Positions 8,537 to 17,390 of a DNA stretch of 38,214 nucleotides are shown in pieces. A program made the translations under genes and the position numbers. Origin of the DNA: Candidatus Solibacter usitatus. GTDB taxonomy: Bacteria; Acidobacteriota; Terriglobia; Bryobacterales; Bryobacteraceae. A model generated the notes under the pieces. That model ran no database searches and was not told the DNA's origin. It saw only the letters and a program-made list of their open reading frames with translations. Position 1 is the stretch's first letter, and each line of letters begins with the position of its first letter. The stretch is from contig JACPVQ010000121.1 of NCBI GenBank assembly GCA_016191645.1, forward strand, positions 1 through 38,214. Direction: 5' to 3'.

Positions 8537-11130
8537 CGCCTTACCGCATCGAGGAAAAGATTGGCGAAGGTGGCATGGGCTCGGTCTACCGGGCGTTTGA
8601 CACGAAACTCAACCGTCCGGTGGCCATCAAGTTTCTATCAAACGAGTTGGCCGACGCTACCGCGCGCCATCGCTTCCAACGCGAAGCGCAGATGGCGTCG
8701 TCGCTGAATCATCCGCACATTCTCACCGTTCACGATGCGGGCGAATTCGAAGGCCGCCAGTATCTGGTGACGGAATACATCGACGGCGGCACGTTGAAAG
8801 AATGGGCGCGCGCGGGCAAACACACGTGGCCCGAAGTGGTCGATCTACTGGTGGGCGTGGCCGACGGACTGGCCACGGCGCACGCCGCCGGCATCATGCA
8901 TCGCGACATCAAGCCCGCCAATATTCTCCTCACCAAAAGCGGCTACGCCAAACTCGCGGACTTCGGACTGGCGAAGTTGATGGAGGATCGTAAATCGGAA
9001 GAGTGGCATACGAAGACCGGGCTGGTGGTCGGCACCATCGCCTATCTATCGCCCGATCAGGCGGCCGGTCAACCTGTGGATGCGCGCAGCGACATTTTTT
9101 CGTTCGGCGTGATTCTATACGAGATGCTGGCGGGAAAGCGTCCGTTTGCTGGAGCGACGGATCTCGAAGTAATGCAGAAGATTATTCACGCCGCGCCGGA
9201 GCCGTTGGGACATCAGATTCCGGCGGCATTGCGCGCCGTGGTGGATAAGGCGCTGGAGAAGAATCCCGAAGAGCGCTACCAATCGATGCGCGAGATGGTG
9301 GTGGATCTGCGGCGGATCACGCGTCAGAGTACGGAAACGGTAGCGCTGGCGCGGCCATTCGCATCGCGCCGTATGTATTGGTACGCCGCTCTGATGTTGG
9401 TGGCGATTGCCGCCGCCGTGATCGTGTACCGGTCACAACAGTCCGCGTCGCCCGCGCGCATGGAGTACGTGCAGCTCACCACCTTCGCCGACTCCGCAAC
9501 TTCACCTGCGCTTTCGCCTGACGGGCGTATGCTGACATTCATTCGCGGAGAGAGCACCTTCGCGGGAACAGGGGAGATCTACGTGAAGCTTCTTCCCAAC
9601 GGGGATCCAGTGCAGCTGACGCATGACGGGTTGAGCAAGATGAGCCCGGTGTTCCTGCCGGACGGAAGCCGCATTTCGTACAGCGTAGTGAACGGCGGCA
9701 TGGGCGCTCACAATTGGGACACATGGACGGTGCCCGTGCTGGGTGGAGAGCCAAGCCGCATGCTATCGAATGCATCCGCGTTGGAATGGATTGGAACCAA
9801 CGCCGGCTCGCCGCGCGTGATGTTTTCCGAATGGGGAGTGGGCAGCCATTTGAAGATTATCGCCGCCGACGGGAATCGGGCCAGAGCGCGAACGGTGTAT
9901 GCGCCGGTGAGCCTGGACGGCATGGCGCACCGGTCCTATCTATCTCCTGACGGAAAGAACGTGTTGGTTGTGGAGATGGATGGCGGTTGGCGTCCGTGCC
10001 GTCTGATTCCGTTTGAAGGCGGCGGTCCGGGAAAGCTGGTCGGGCCTTCGCCAGGCCAGTGCACAACAGCCGCCTGGTCGCCCGACGGGAAGTGGATGTA
10101 TTTTTCCGCCAATACGGGAAATGGCTACCATATTTGGCGGCAGAGATATCCCGATGGCTCCCCGGAACAGGTGACGGTGGGCGCAAGCGAAGAGGAAGGA
10201 ATCTCCTTCGCCCCCGGAGGCAAAGCGTTTGTCACTTCGATTGGCACGCTCCAAAGCACGATCTGGGTGCATGACGCGCGCGGCGACCGGCAGATCACCT
10301 CGCAAGGCTACGCCACGCTTCCCAGTTTTTCCGCCGACGGCACGAAGCTTTACTATTTGTTGCGATCACGCTCCAACCGTCGCTTTGTCAGCGGAGAACT
10401 GTGGGTGACCAACCTCGCAACGGAAAAGAACACGCGGCTGCTTCCCGATTCGTTGATGGAACATTACAGTGTTTCCGCGGACGGCGAACGCATCGTCTAC
10501 GCGGCGATCGATGAGAACGGGCATACGCCGGTTTGGCTGGCCACGCTCGACCGGAGCGCCGCGCCGCGGCGGTTGTCCGCTTTGGATGCCTCGCGCGTTT
10601 TCTTCGGCGGCAACGGAGATGTGTTTTTTCTGGGTTGGGAGGATGAAAGGTCGAAGTTCGTTTACCGCATGAAGGAAGACGGAAGCGGGTTGCAAAAAGC
10701 GATTCCGCGTCCGGTCGCTTATATGTACGATGTTTCGCCCGATGGGAAACTCCTGGCAGTGTTGACGGAGGAAGGAACCTCTGCCTACCCGACCGATGGC
10801 GGCGAGCGCATTCAGGTTTGTCCGTTCTGTTCCGGAGCCGGTGGCGACCGGCGAGGTGTGACGCCGCCGGCGGCGAGTTGGTCGGCAGATGGAAAATACT
10901 TCCATCTGAATATGCGCTCCGCTTCTCAAATCTACGCGGTTCCGCTGCAACCGGGGAAAAGCCTGCCCTTGCTGCCGCCGGCGGGGATCCGCTCACAAGC
11001 GGATGCCGATAGAATGCCCGGCGTGAAAATCATCCGCGAGGCCCGCGCTTATGTCAGTGCGAACCCGGACGTGTACGCATTTCCGCGGCTGTCGACGCAT
11101 CGCAACATCTACCAGATCCCCGTGCCGTAG
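8533..11130 (+). CDS. Membrane Ser/Thr protein kinase with C-terminal PD40/TolB-like propeller
   Basis: The 865-residue protein has an N-terminal Hanks-type kinase: glycine loop GEGGMGSVY (11-19), lysine K33 in VAIKF, catalytic loop HRDIKPAN with D125, and DFGLA with D143. The APE-like element reads LSPDQA, with Asp where its paralogs in this window have Glu. One membrane helix follows (about 281-300, [19 protein letters not shown]). The C-terminal 560 residues hold repeated SPDG-type blades of a PD40/TolB-like propeller, presumably periplasmic. A CPFC cysteine pair lies near the C-terminus. The kinase domain starts almost at residue 1. It is the last gene of the coupled run, so it may sense a product of the upstream envelope proteins and phosphorylate cytoplasmic targets. 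Its 3' end overlaps the convergent nuclease gene by 22 bases. Confidence 0.92.
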   Translation: MTPYRIEEKIGEGGMGSVYRAFDTKLNRPVAIKFLSNELADATARHRFQREAQMASSLNHPHILTVHDAGEFEGRQYLVTEYIDGGTLKEWARAGKHTWPEVVDLLVGVADGLATAHAAGIMHRDIKPANILLTKSGYAKLADFGLAKLMEDRKSEEWHTKTGLVVGTIAYLSPDQAAGQPVDARSDIFSFGVILYEMLAGKRPFAGATDLEVMQKIIHAAPEPLGHQIPAALRAVVDKALEKNPEERYQSMREMVVDLRRITRQSTETVALARPFASRRMYWYAALMLVAIAAAVIVYRSQQSASPARMEYVQLTTFADSATSPALSPDGRMLTFIRGESTFAGTGEIYVKLLPNGDPVQLTHDGLSKMSPVFLPDGSRISYSVVNGGMGAHNWDTWTVPVLGGEPSRMLSNASALEWIGTNAGSPRVMFSEWGVGSHLKIIAADGNRARARTVYAPVSLDGMAHRSYLSPDGKNVLVVEMDGGWRPCRLIPFEGGGPGKLVGPSPGQCTTAAWSPDGKWMYFSANTGNGYHIWRQRYPDGSPEQVTVGASEEEGISFAPGGKAFVTSIGTLQSTIWVHDARGDRQITSQGYATLPSFSADGTKLYYLLRSRSNRRFVSGELWVTNLATEKNTRLLPDSLMEHYSVSADGERIVYAAIDENGHTPVWLATLDRSAAPRRLSALDASRVFFGGNGDVFFLGWEDERSKFVYRMKEDGSGLQKAIPRPVAYMYDVSPDGKLLAVLTEEGTSAYPTDGGERIQVCPFCSGAGGDRRGVTPPAASWSADGKYFHLNMRSASQIYAVPLQPGKSLPLLPPAGIRSQADADRMPGVKIIREARAYVSANPDVYAFPRLSTHRNIYQIPVP

Positions 11131-11852
11131 GCCGGGGACATGCGCACATCGCTGTCATCCAATGCGCCGAAGAAATGCAGTCCGGTACGGCATTCCACTT
11201 CTTCCACGGACACCATGAAGTTCTCCAATGGCTCATCTACGATGTCGGCATTCGGAACAATCGCGGCGTACATTGACATCTTGTCCCCACGTACTGCCAG
11301 CACGACTTTAAACGTATGAGTAGGTACGGCGACGCGGTGTGCGCCGATGTGTTCCACGATCTCACCTTCGAATAGCACACCGCTGAAAACATAGACCGCG
11401 GTGGATGAGGCAGCCATGCGGCGGATGCTGTTTTCTATTTTGCGCCACGTGCCCGCATTCGCGGACTGTTTTTGCGGCACCGCATTGGAGAGGAGAAACG
11501 TAGCGCGGATCGAAGCGTCCGACCAGGCGAAGTCGGCGGCCGGAACCATGTGGCCGCGAGAGTATCCGCTGTTGCGATAGTCGGAATCGTAAGCGGCAGC
11601 GCCGGAGAGTTCATCATCGTGGCGGAAGTGCTTGGGGCGCGACGCGGAACCGTGCAAGAACTCAGGCTTGAGTTCGTAACCCGTCCATATGGGGACTCGC
11701 AATGCAGAGCTGTGACAGATCAGGAAGGTTGAGCGCGCCGCGAGTTCGCGGTCCGGTCCGGCACATGCGGGTACTGAAAAACGATCGGCCTGAGCGGAAA
11801 GCAGCGGGAGGAAAGCGAGAAAAAGTGCGGCGACGTGCATCACAATACACAT
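11109..11852 (-). CDS. Secreted DNA/RNA non-specific endonuclease (NUC1/EndoG-like)
   Basis: The 247-residue protein has an N-terminal signal peptide (HVAALFLAFLPLLSAQA). The ATG four codons into the frame (11840) is an equally good start. The catalytic block reads YSRGHMVPAADF (S98-R99-G100-H101), followed by LLSNAVPQ and NAGTWRKIE, which supply the metal-binding Asn (N132) and Glu (E140) of the beta-beta-alpha-metal nuclease family. The usual motif is DRGH; here the first residue is Ser. The enzyme should cut DNA and RNA outside the cytoplasm, for nutrient use or defence. No inhibitor gene is adjacent, which fits an exported enzyme. It runs convergently into the kinase gene and overlaps its last codons. 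Confidence 0.85.
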   Translation of the reverse strand: MCIVMHVAALFLAFLPLLSAQADRFSVPACAGPDRELAARSTFLICHSSALRVPIWTGYELKPEFLHGSASRPKHFRHDDELSGAAAYDSDYRNSGYSRGHMVPAADFAWSDASIRATFLLSNAVPQKQSANAGTWRKIENSIRRMAASSTAVYVFSGVLFEGEIVEHIGAHRVAVPTHTFKVVLAVRGDKMSMYAAIVPNADIVDEPLENFMVSVEEVECRTGLHFFGALDDSDVRMSPAYGTGIW

Positions 11853-11871
11853 ATCGGCTGTTTGAAACGCC

Positions 11872-11895
11872 GTTTTAAGGAAATGTTTTAAGAAA
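11872..11895. repeat. Direct repeat in a divergent intergenic region
   Basis: Two copies of GTTTTAAG(G/A)(A)A, at 11872-11882 and 11885-11895, are spaced 13 bases start to start, between the divergent nuclease and metallo-hydrolase genes. Position and spacing would fit a regulator binding site, but this is only a pattern; the AT-rich composition may explain it. Confidence 0.35.
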
Positions 11896-11908
11896 CTTTT
11901 TCACACGC

Positions 11909-11937
11909 TTGTCATTCTGCGGCATAACTTCAATAAT
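11909..11937 (+). promoter_or_regulatory. Candidate sigma-70 promoter of the metallo-hydrolase gene
   Basis: TTGTCA (11909-11914) and AATAAT (11932-11937) are 17 bases apart, close to the housekeeping consensus. The transcript would start only a few bases before the Shine-Dalgarno, giving a very short leader. Inferred from pattern only. Confidence 0.4.
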
Positions 11938-11939
11938 AT

Positions 11940-11948
11940 GGAGAAGGA
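11940..11948 (+). promoter_or_regulatory. Ribosome binding site of the metallo-hydrolase gene
   Basis: The purine-rich GGAGAAGGA ends five bases before the ATG at 11954. It fixes that start in preference to the upstream TTG at 11909. Confidence 0.7.
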
Positions 11949-11953
11949 CGCAC

Positions 11954-13000
11954 ATGCAAATCACCAGGAGGCAGTTGCTCGCGGCGGGAGCATCTCTCCC
12001 GCTCATGGCCGCAAAACGGACGCCGGCGACGCCGCTGCTTGATCGAGGCTTTGCGCGCGTGACGCGCATTGCCGACGGTGTGTACGCCACCATAGCGGAC
12101 GCCTCGAAGGGTCCGCAATGCGCCTCCAACGGCGGCGTGATTGCCGGCCGCGATGCCGTGTTGATCGTCGAAGGTCACATGCAGCCCGAAGGAGCGGCGC
12201 TGGAAATCGAGATTGCGCGCACTTTTGGAAAGGCTCCCGTGCGCGCCGCCGTGGATACTCATTTTCATCTCGATCACAGCTTTGGAAATCGTGCCTACGC
12301 CGATCAAGGCATCGCCATCATGGCTCACGAAATGTCGGCCACGCTGATGAAGCAGCGCTACGTGGATGTGCAGGGAAAGGACAAGACGGATCTGTTCGCG
12401 CCGTGGGTGCGCAAGGCCGGGCAGGCAACCGGCGCCGCCGACAAGAAGCGCAGGGAGATCGATGTGGAACGGATCCGATGGATGTACTCCACCATCGACA
12501 GCGCATCCATCACGCTTCCCACCGAACTCTTGCGCACGCCGGACTTTCCCAAGCGGATCGACTTGGGCGGGTTGACCGCCGTGATCGAATTTCACCCCGG
12601 ACACACGGTAACGGATCTTGTGATTCACGTTCCGGAGCGTGGCGTGGTATTCGCCGGCGACCTTCTCTTTCACCGCGCCTATCCGGTTTGCATCGATGCC
12701 GATATGATCGCCTTGCGCAAGGCGCTTGGTCACTTCTCCAGCTATGGCCGCCGTACGCAGTTTGTTCCGGGCCATGGCCCCGTGTGCGGGCAGGAGACGG
12801 TGCGGGACCAGATTCACCTTATCGATGACTTGCATCGCCATGCCGAAAAAATGATTCGCATGGGTGTTCCAGCCGCCGAAGCGGAGCGCCGTTATGTTGT
12901 CCCTGCGGCATTTCAAAACTATCGCAATACGGCGTGGGGTTGGACCGTCGGGGCGGCGATGGAGAGTTACTATCGCCACGCGGCATCGCCTCAATCGTGA
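11954..13000 (+). CDS. Metallo-beta-lactamase-fold hydrolase, Tat-exported
   Basis: The 348-residue protein starts with a twin-arginine-like signal (MQITRRQLLAAGASLPLMAA). It carries the metallo-beta-lactamase zinc motif THFHLDH (H103, H105, D107, H108), a second-sphere block GHTVTDLVIH, the metal-bridging Asp in VVFAGDLLF, and the late His in FVPGHGPV. All ligands of a dinuclear zinc site therefore appear present. Such enzymes hydrolyse lactams, esters or thioesters in many pathways; the substrate is not evident. An Arg-rich stretch between the motifs (DKKRREIDVERIRWMYS) looks like a helical insertion. The start is set by a strong ribosome site. A GT39 gene follows 14 bases after the stop and may be read through. 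Confidence 0.88.
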   Translation: MQITRRQLLAAGASLPLMAAKRTPATPLLDRGFARVTRIADGVYATIADASKGPQCASNGGVIAGRDAVLIVEGHMQPEGAALEIEIARTFGKAPVRAAVDTHFHLDHSFGNRAYADQGIAIMAHEMSATLMKQRYVDVQGKDKTDLFAPWVRKAGQATGAADKKRREIDVERIRWMYSTIDSASITLPTELLRTPDFPKRIDLGGLTAVIEFHPGHTVTDLVIHVPERGVVFAGDLLFHRAYPVCIDADMIALRKALGHFSSYGRRTQFVPGHGPVCGQETVRDQIHLIDDLHRHAEKMIRMGVPAAEAERRYVVPAAFQNYRNTAWGWTVGAAMESYYRHAASPQS

Positions 13001-13014
13001 GATTCTAGTTCCTT

Positions 13015-14523
13015 ATGTCGAATGTTCCGCGGAACCGGTTGGGAACGGCTGTTCATTGCGTGGCGGCGGCGAAGCTTCTGCTGCACCTGTACGCGGGACG
13101 GCAATATGGCTACTTCGTAGACGAACTCTACTACCTGGCATGCAGCAGGCATTTGGCGATGGGTTATGTGGACCAACCGCCTCTGATCGCGTGGTTGACC
13201 TGGGCGTGGACATCGATGTTCGGCGATTCGCTGACGGCCATCCGCTTGCTGCCCGCCTTGGCGGGAGCGGCCGAAGTCATCCTCACCGCGCTTCTGGCTC
13301 GTGAGTTGGGCGGAGGGCGGTTTGCGCAACTGCTGGCCGCGATTGCCGTGCTGGTTGCCCCGGGCATTCTGGGCACCGGCAATCTTCTCACCATGAACGC
13401 GTTTGAACCGCTGTTCTGGCTGGGTTGCGCATATCTCACCGTGCGTATAGTGAGAACCGGCAATCAGAAACTGTGGATCTGGTTCGGCATTCTGGCGGGT
13501 TTCGGCTTGCTGAACAAATACTCGATGGCGATCTTCGGCGCGGGCATCGTATTCGGCATTCTCTTGTCGCCACATCGCAAATGTCTGCTGGGCCGGTGGA
13601 TTTGGATCGGCGGCGGAATCGCGTTGTTCATTTTCCATTCCAACCTGGTTTGGAATCTGCACCACGGCTTCCCCTTTTTCGAATTGCAGGAAAACATTCG
13701 CCGCAGCGGGCGCGACGCGGCATTGGGGTTGGTTACGTTCTTCGGCCAGGAAACTCTTACGATGCATCCGCTGACCCTGCCGCTGTGGCTGGCGGGGTTG
13801 TGGTTCTACTTCTCCAAAGCGGGGAAGGAATTTCGGATGCTGGGTTGGGCTTGGGTGTTTACGGCGTTTGTGATTGTCGTGTTGAGCCCGCGTATCTATT
13901 ATTTGTTTCCGGCGTTTCCGCTTTTGTTCGCGGCAGGCGGCGTGATGTTGGAAGGCGTGCGATGGTTACGGGTCGCCTACCCGGCCTTGTTGATTGCGAC
14001 CGGAGCGGTGCTTGCACCTCTGGCGATTCCGCTTCTCACGCCGACATCCTACGTCGCCTATTCAAAGGCTCTGGGAATTGGCCAGCCAAAGCTCGAAAAT
14101 CATGCTCTGGGGCCGCTGCCGCAGATCTTCGCCGATCAATTCGGTTGGGAGGAGATGGTGCGGGAAGTGGCGCGCGTTTATCACAGCCTGCCGCCGGAGG
14201 TGCGATCGAAGACAGCCATCTTCGGCCAGAACTACGGGCAAGCGGGAGCAATCGATCTATTTGGCCCGCGCTATGGATTACCGCCGGCGATCAGCGGACA
14301 TCAGAACTACTTTTTTTGGGGACCGCGCGACTACAACGGGGAGAGCGTGATTGTGCTGGATGACCGCCGGGAGAACCTGGAACTGCGCTTCGCCAACGTG
14401 GAGAAAGTGGGCCGCGTGCATCATCCTTACTCCATGCCGTATCAGCACTTCGATGTGTTCTATTGCCAGGGATTGGCGCAGCCGTTGAAGGATCTGTGGC
14501 CGCAGCTCAAGAAGTGGCAGTAG
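13015..14523 (+). CDS. GT39/ArnT-like polytopic membrane glycosyltransferase
   Basis: The 502-residue protein has many hydrophobic helices (for example around LLPALAGAAEVILTALLA, FAQLLAAIAVLVAPGILG, FVIVVLSPRIYYLFPAFPLL). In its first loop it has the acidic pair D36-E37 in VDELYYLAC, followed by HLAMGYVDQPPLIAWL. This is the pattern of GT39/PMT-like transferases, which move a sugar from a polyprenyl-phosphate donor to a lipid or protein on the outer face of the inner membrane. The C-terminal 150 residues are soluble and probably periplasmic. The acceptor is unknown. The nearest ATG, at 13015, has no strong ribosome site. The gene ends ten bases before the convergent FecR gene; no clear terminator lies between them. 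Confidence 0.85.
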   Translation: MSNVPRNRLGTAVHCVAAAKLLLHLYAGRQYGYFVDELYYLACSRHLAMGYVDQPPLIAWLTWAWTSMFGDSLTAIRLLPALAGAAEVILTALLARELGGGRFAQLLAAIAVLVAPGILGTGNLLTMNAFEPLFWLGCAYLTVRIVRTGNQKLWIWFGILAGFGLLNKYSMAIFGAGIVFGILLSPHRKCLLGRWIWIGGGIALFIFHSNLVWNLHHGFPFFELQENIRRSGRDAALGLVTFFGQETLTMHPLTLPLWLAGLWFYFSKAGKEFRMLGWAWVFTAFVIVVLSPRIYYLFPAFPLLFAAGGVMLEGVRWLRVAYPALLIATGAVLAPLAIPLLTPTSYVAYSKALGIGQPKLENHALGPLPQIFADQFGWEEMVREVARVYHSLPPEVRSKTAIFGQNYGQAGAIDLFGPRYGLPPAISGHQNYFFWGPRDYNGESVIVLDDRRENLELRFANVEKVGRVHHPYSMPYQHFDVFYCQGLAQPLKDLWPQLKKWQ

Positions 14524-14532
14524 CGAACGCCC

Positions 14533-15306
14533 TCAGTTGACGGGCGGGCCCGGCGGAGGAGCCGGGGGTGGAGGATTGCGCTTCGTATCGCCGGCCAGAC
14601 CGGGACCGCCACCTGCCGAGCCGCCACCGCCGCCTGCCCGAGGCTGCTTCATGATAGTCATGAGGGCGTCGGTGAGGCCGCGCTGGATACGGTCGAGGAT
14701 TGCGCCGCGATCGATGCGGTTCTGCGCCAAAGGCTGATTCCTGTATACCTTAAGAACCTCGCCGCCGGACACGAGCTTATCGTTGCCGTTGGGCAGCAGG
14801 GTGTGGCGCACTGCCACCAAGCCCTCGGTTACGGCGATGGTAGTGCTTTCGTCTTCGGGGTCGACAATGACGTCAAAGATGGTTCCACGCACGGAAATGA
14901 CGGCCGTAGGCGTTTTTACACTATTGGGATTCGGCTGTCCGCCGATTTTCTCTATATGAACGCGGATGCGGCCGATGACCATGTCGACCAAGTCCTTGAA
15001 ATTGCCCGTATTGGCCCGGAAGATGACTTTGGAATTGGGGAAAACTTCGAACGTGCTGCCGTCTGATACCTGGAACTGGACGTATCCGTCGATGCCGGTG
15101 ACCACCATTTGCTGTGGCTGGATGGTGGAACCCGTGTTGAGCGCCCACGGGTACGAATCGCGCAGCGCGGAAACGGACCCCTGCAGCTTCACGACGGTTG
15201 CTGTGGCGCTGGACGGGGTCAGAAACGGAATCTGGGCGGAGCACACGTGGAGCGATGCTGCCAGAAGCAACCCGAATTGCAGGCCGCGAATTGTCGATCG
15301 AACCAT
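14533..15306 (-). CDS. Exported FecR-domain protein with Gly/Pro-rich tail
   Basis: The 257-residue protein has a signal peptide (about residues 1-24, GLQFGLLLAASLHVCSA). A FecR domain (about residues 75-170) shows the typical VQFQVSDGSTFEVFPNS, TPTAVISVRGTIFDVIV and TIAVTEGLVAVRH. In classical FecR the domain senses an outer-membrane receptor and controls a sigma factor. Here there is no cytoplasmic part, no membrane helix after the signal, and no sigma factor next door, so it is more likely a free periplasmic or surface protein. The last 35 residues are low complexity: a Gly-rich run, then a Pro-rich run. Acidobacteria carry many such orphan FecR proteins. Confidence 0.85.
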   Translation of the reverse strand: MVRSTIRGLQFGLLLAASLHVCSAQIPFLTPSSATATVVKLQGSVSALRDSYPWALNTGSTIQPQQMVVTGIDGYVQFQVSDGSTFEVFPNSKVIFRANTGNFKDLVDMVIGRIRVHIEKIGGQPNPNSVKTPTAVISVRGTIFDVIVDPEDESTTIAVTEGLVAVRHTLLPNGNDKLVSGGEVLKVYRNQPLAQNRIDRGAILDRIQRGLTDALMTIMKQPRAGGGGGSAGGGPGLAGDTKRNPPPPAPPPGPPVN

Positions 15307-15476
15307 GTGCGTACTCAGTTTATCAGACAGAGCCGTCCCTTTGGAAGTGGAATCGTACTCTGCTCCTCAACATACCCAGCAATTGCATGGACATCTTGTG
15401 ATGGAGGCAAAGTGCATGTGCTTTCAACATTTTTCGCTTACGCACGGACGTGGGATCGGCTAAAATGGGGACAACC

Positions 15477-17357
15477 ATGTGTCAATTTGTCACAGTGGTA
15501 GTAAGATTTGGGATCTGGGCCGCCTTGATTCTGATTCCGGCCTTCGCGCAACAGGTCAACTGGCGTAAGGTCGGCAACAGCGGGCTGGACGTTTCCCTGC
15601 CTTCACTGGCCTCCGGCCCGGTGGCGCGCGTGTGGTACGCGGACGACGGCCTCAACCTCTCCATACAGACGCAGAATGGGCGCGTCTGGCAGACGGACGA
15701 CTTTGAAACCTGGAAGGCTGCCGGCACACTGGCCCCGTCGAAGGCTCCCGGCGGGGAGACGCCGGTGCGGCCTGAGATTGGTGTGCGCACCGAACGCGCG
15801 GGCGCGACACGCTGGTACGCCGTTGGCCGCTTCGTGCACCGCTCCGATGACGGCGGCAGCAACTGGAACAATCTGACGGCATTCCGGGGTGAATCGATTC
15901 TTGGCGATGGGCTTGTGGATTTCGCAGTTTCGCCTCGCGACGCCGACGAGATCACCGTTGCCAGCCAATTTGGCGTGTGGCGATCTCTAGATGGTGGAAT
16001 CACTTGGGCTGGATTGAATCAAGGATTACCTAACTTTCCTGGACGCCGCATTCTTTCCACTCCCAACGGCATTCGACCTGCCCGCGCGGGAGTGGTTCTG
16101 CCCTCCGGCGAAGAATTCGATCTCGAATGGGCGCCTGGTGAAAAAGCCGCCTGGCGGACGTCCCCGGTAAATACCTCTGATGCGGAGCGCAGGCTACGAA
16201 TGGTCGTTTCCCAGCAAATTGGCACTGCCGTAAGCGCTGTTGCCGTACAGTCCGATTGGATCTATGCGGGGACATCGGACGGACGCATGTTTGTCTCTTC
16301 CGACCGCGGCCGCACGTGGCTTGCATCCAACTCAACGGCCGACGCGGGGGCGGTGCAGGCCATCCATGTTTACGACGCCGACCCGCGAATCGCCCTTGCG
16401 GGGTATGCCTGGAAGTCCGGATCGCGGGGTCCGCGGCTGGCGCGCACCAGCAACGGCGGACGGATTTGGGACGACGCTTCGGGCAATCTAACGGCTGGGG
16501 TGAGCGGGTTGACGGCGCATGTTTCAAGCGGAACCATCTACGCCGCCACCGCCGACGGCGTGTTCCAAGCAACAACGGATCTGTTGAACCTTACTCCCGC
16601 CGGTGTTTGGAGCAAAGTGAACGGTCTGCCGGCAGGCGTTTTGGACGTCAAATTGGATGACGCGGGCAATCAGATTTACGCCCTGGTAGAAGGCTACGGA
16701 GTCTATGCCGCCATGGCGCCGCACCGCATACGCGCCTGGTCTATTGTCAACGCGGCCGATTTCAGCAACCGTCCAGCCGCGCCGGGAGCGCTGTTAAGCA
16801 TTCTGGGAGCACAGTTGGACCGGGCGGCGGCGGGGTCGGCAAATGCGCCGGTTCTGAGCAGTTCCGAATCCGAAACACAGATTCAAGTTCCATTTGAAGT
16901 TTCAGGGTCTATCTTGCAGTTAAGATTGATTAATTCAAGTGGCGAGAAAGGGGCTCAACTGCCGTTGGAAGCCGTTTCTCCGGCCATCTTCCTGGATCGC
17001 GACGGGTCGGCGCTATTATTGGACGGGGACAGCGGATCTGTCCTCGATTCGGCCAATCCTGCACGGTCTGGGTCCCGAGTTCAAATCATGGCCGCCGGGC
17101 TCGGCGCGGTGACTCCAGCCTGGCCTGCCGGTGTCCCCGCACCCAGCGAGAACACTCCGCAAGTGGCCGCCCGCGTGCGCGTCTTTTTGGACAACGAGCC
17201 GGTGGACGTGGTGCACGCCACCTTGGCGCCCGCCTACGTCGGCTTCTACCTTGTGGAAGTACAATTGCCTAAGCTCCTCAATGCGGGGCCCGCCGAGCTG
17301 TATGTCGAAGTGGCCGGCAAACTGAGCAACCGCGTGCGTTTGTACCTGATGCCTTAG
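15477..17357 (+). CDS. Secreted propeller protein with Solibacter-type C-terminal domain (TIGR03437-like)
   Basis: The 626-residue protein has a signal peptide (GIWAALILIPAFAQQ). Its N-terminal two thirds contain sialidase/BNR-like repeats (VHRSDDGGSNW, WRSLDGGITWAGL, VSSDRGRTWLAS, ARTSNGGRIWDDAS), which form a propeller such as seen in YCF48/photosynthesis-stability and sialidase-like proteins. The last 200 residues, from SIVNAADFSNRPAAPGALLS onward, look like the TIGR03437 domain, abundant in Solibacter and relatives and of unknown role, perhaps a surface-anchoring or export domain. No sialidase Arg triad is evident. ATGs at 15450, 15465 and 15477 are possible; 15477 is preferred for signal length and a GGGG six bases ahead. 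Confidence 0.8.
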   Translation: MCQFVTVVVRFGIWAALILIPAFAQQVNWRKVGNSGLDVSLPSLASGPVARVWYADDGLNLSIQTQNGRVWQTDDFETWKAAGTLAPSKAPGGETPVRPEIGVRTERAGATRWYAVGRFVHRSDDGGSNWNNLTAFRGESILGDGLVDFAVSPRDADEITVASQFGVWRSLDGGITWAGLNQGLPNFPGRRILSTPNGIRPARAGVVLPSGEEFDLEWAPGEKAAWRTSPVNTSDAERRLRMVVSQQIGTAVSAVAVQSDWIYAGTSDGRMFVSSDRGRTWLASNSTADAGAVQAIHVYDADPRIALAGYAWKSGSRGPRLARTSNGGRIWDDASGNLTAGVSGLTAHVSSGTIYAATADGVFQATTDLLNLTPAGVWSKVNGLPAGVLDVKLDDAGNQIYALVEGYGVYAAMAPHRIRAWSIVNAADFSNRPAAPGALLSILGAQLDRAAAGSANAPVLSSSESETQIQVPFEVSGSILQLRLINSSGEKGAQLPLEAVSPAIFLDRDGSALLLDGDSGSVLDSANPARSGSRVQIMAAGLGAVTPAWPAGVPAPSENTPQVAARVRVFLDNEPVDVVHATLAPAYVGFYLVEVQLPKLLNAGPAELYVEVAGKLSNRVRLYLMP

Positions 17358-17390
17358 ACTCCGCGTCTGTCTGACTGAGAGGGAAGAGTT

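Noticed and set aside
13425-14363. A 312-codon plus-strand frame inside the GT39 gene
   Set aside because: Arg/Gly-rich composition and no domain; the GT39 frame has helices and the catalytic acidic pair.
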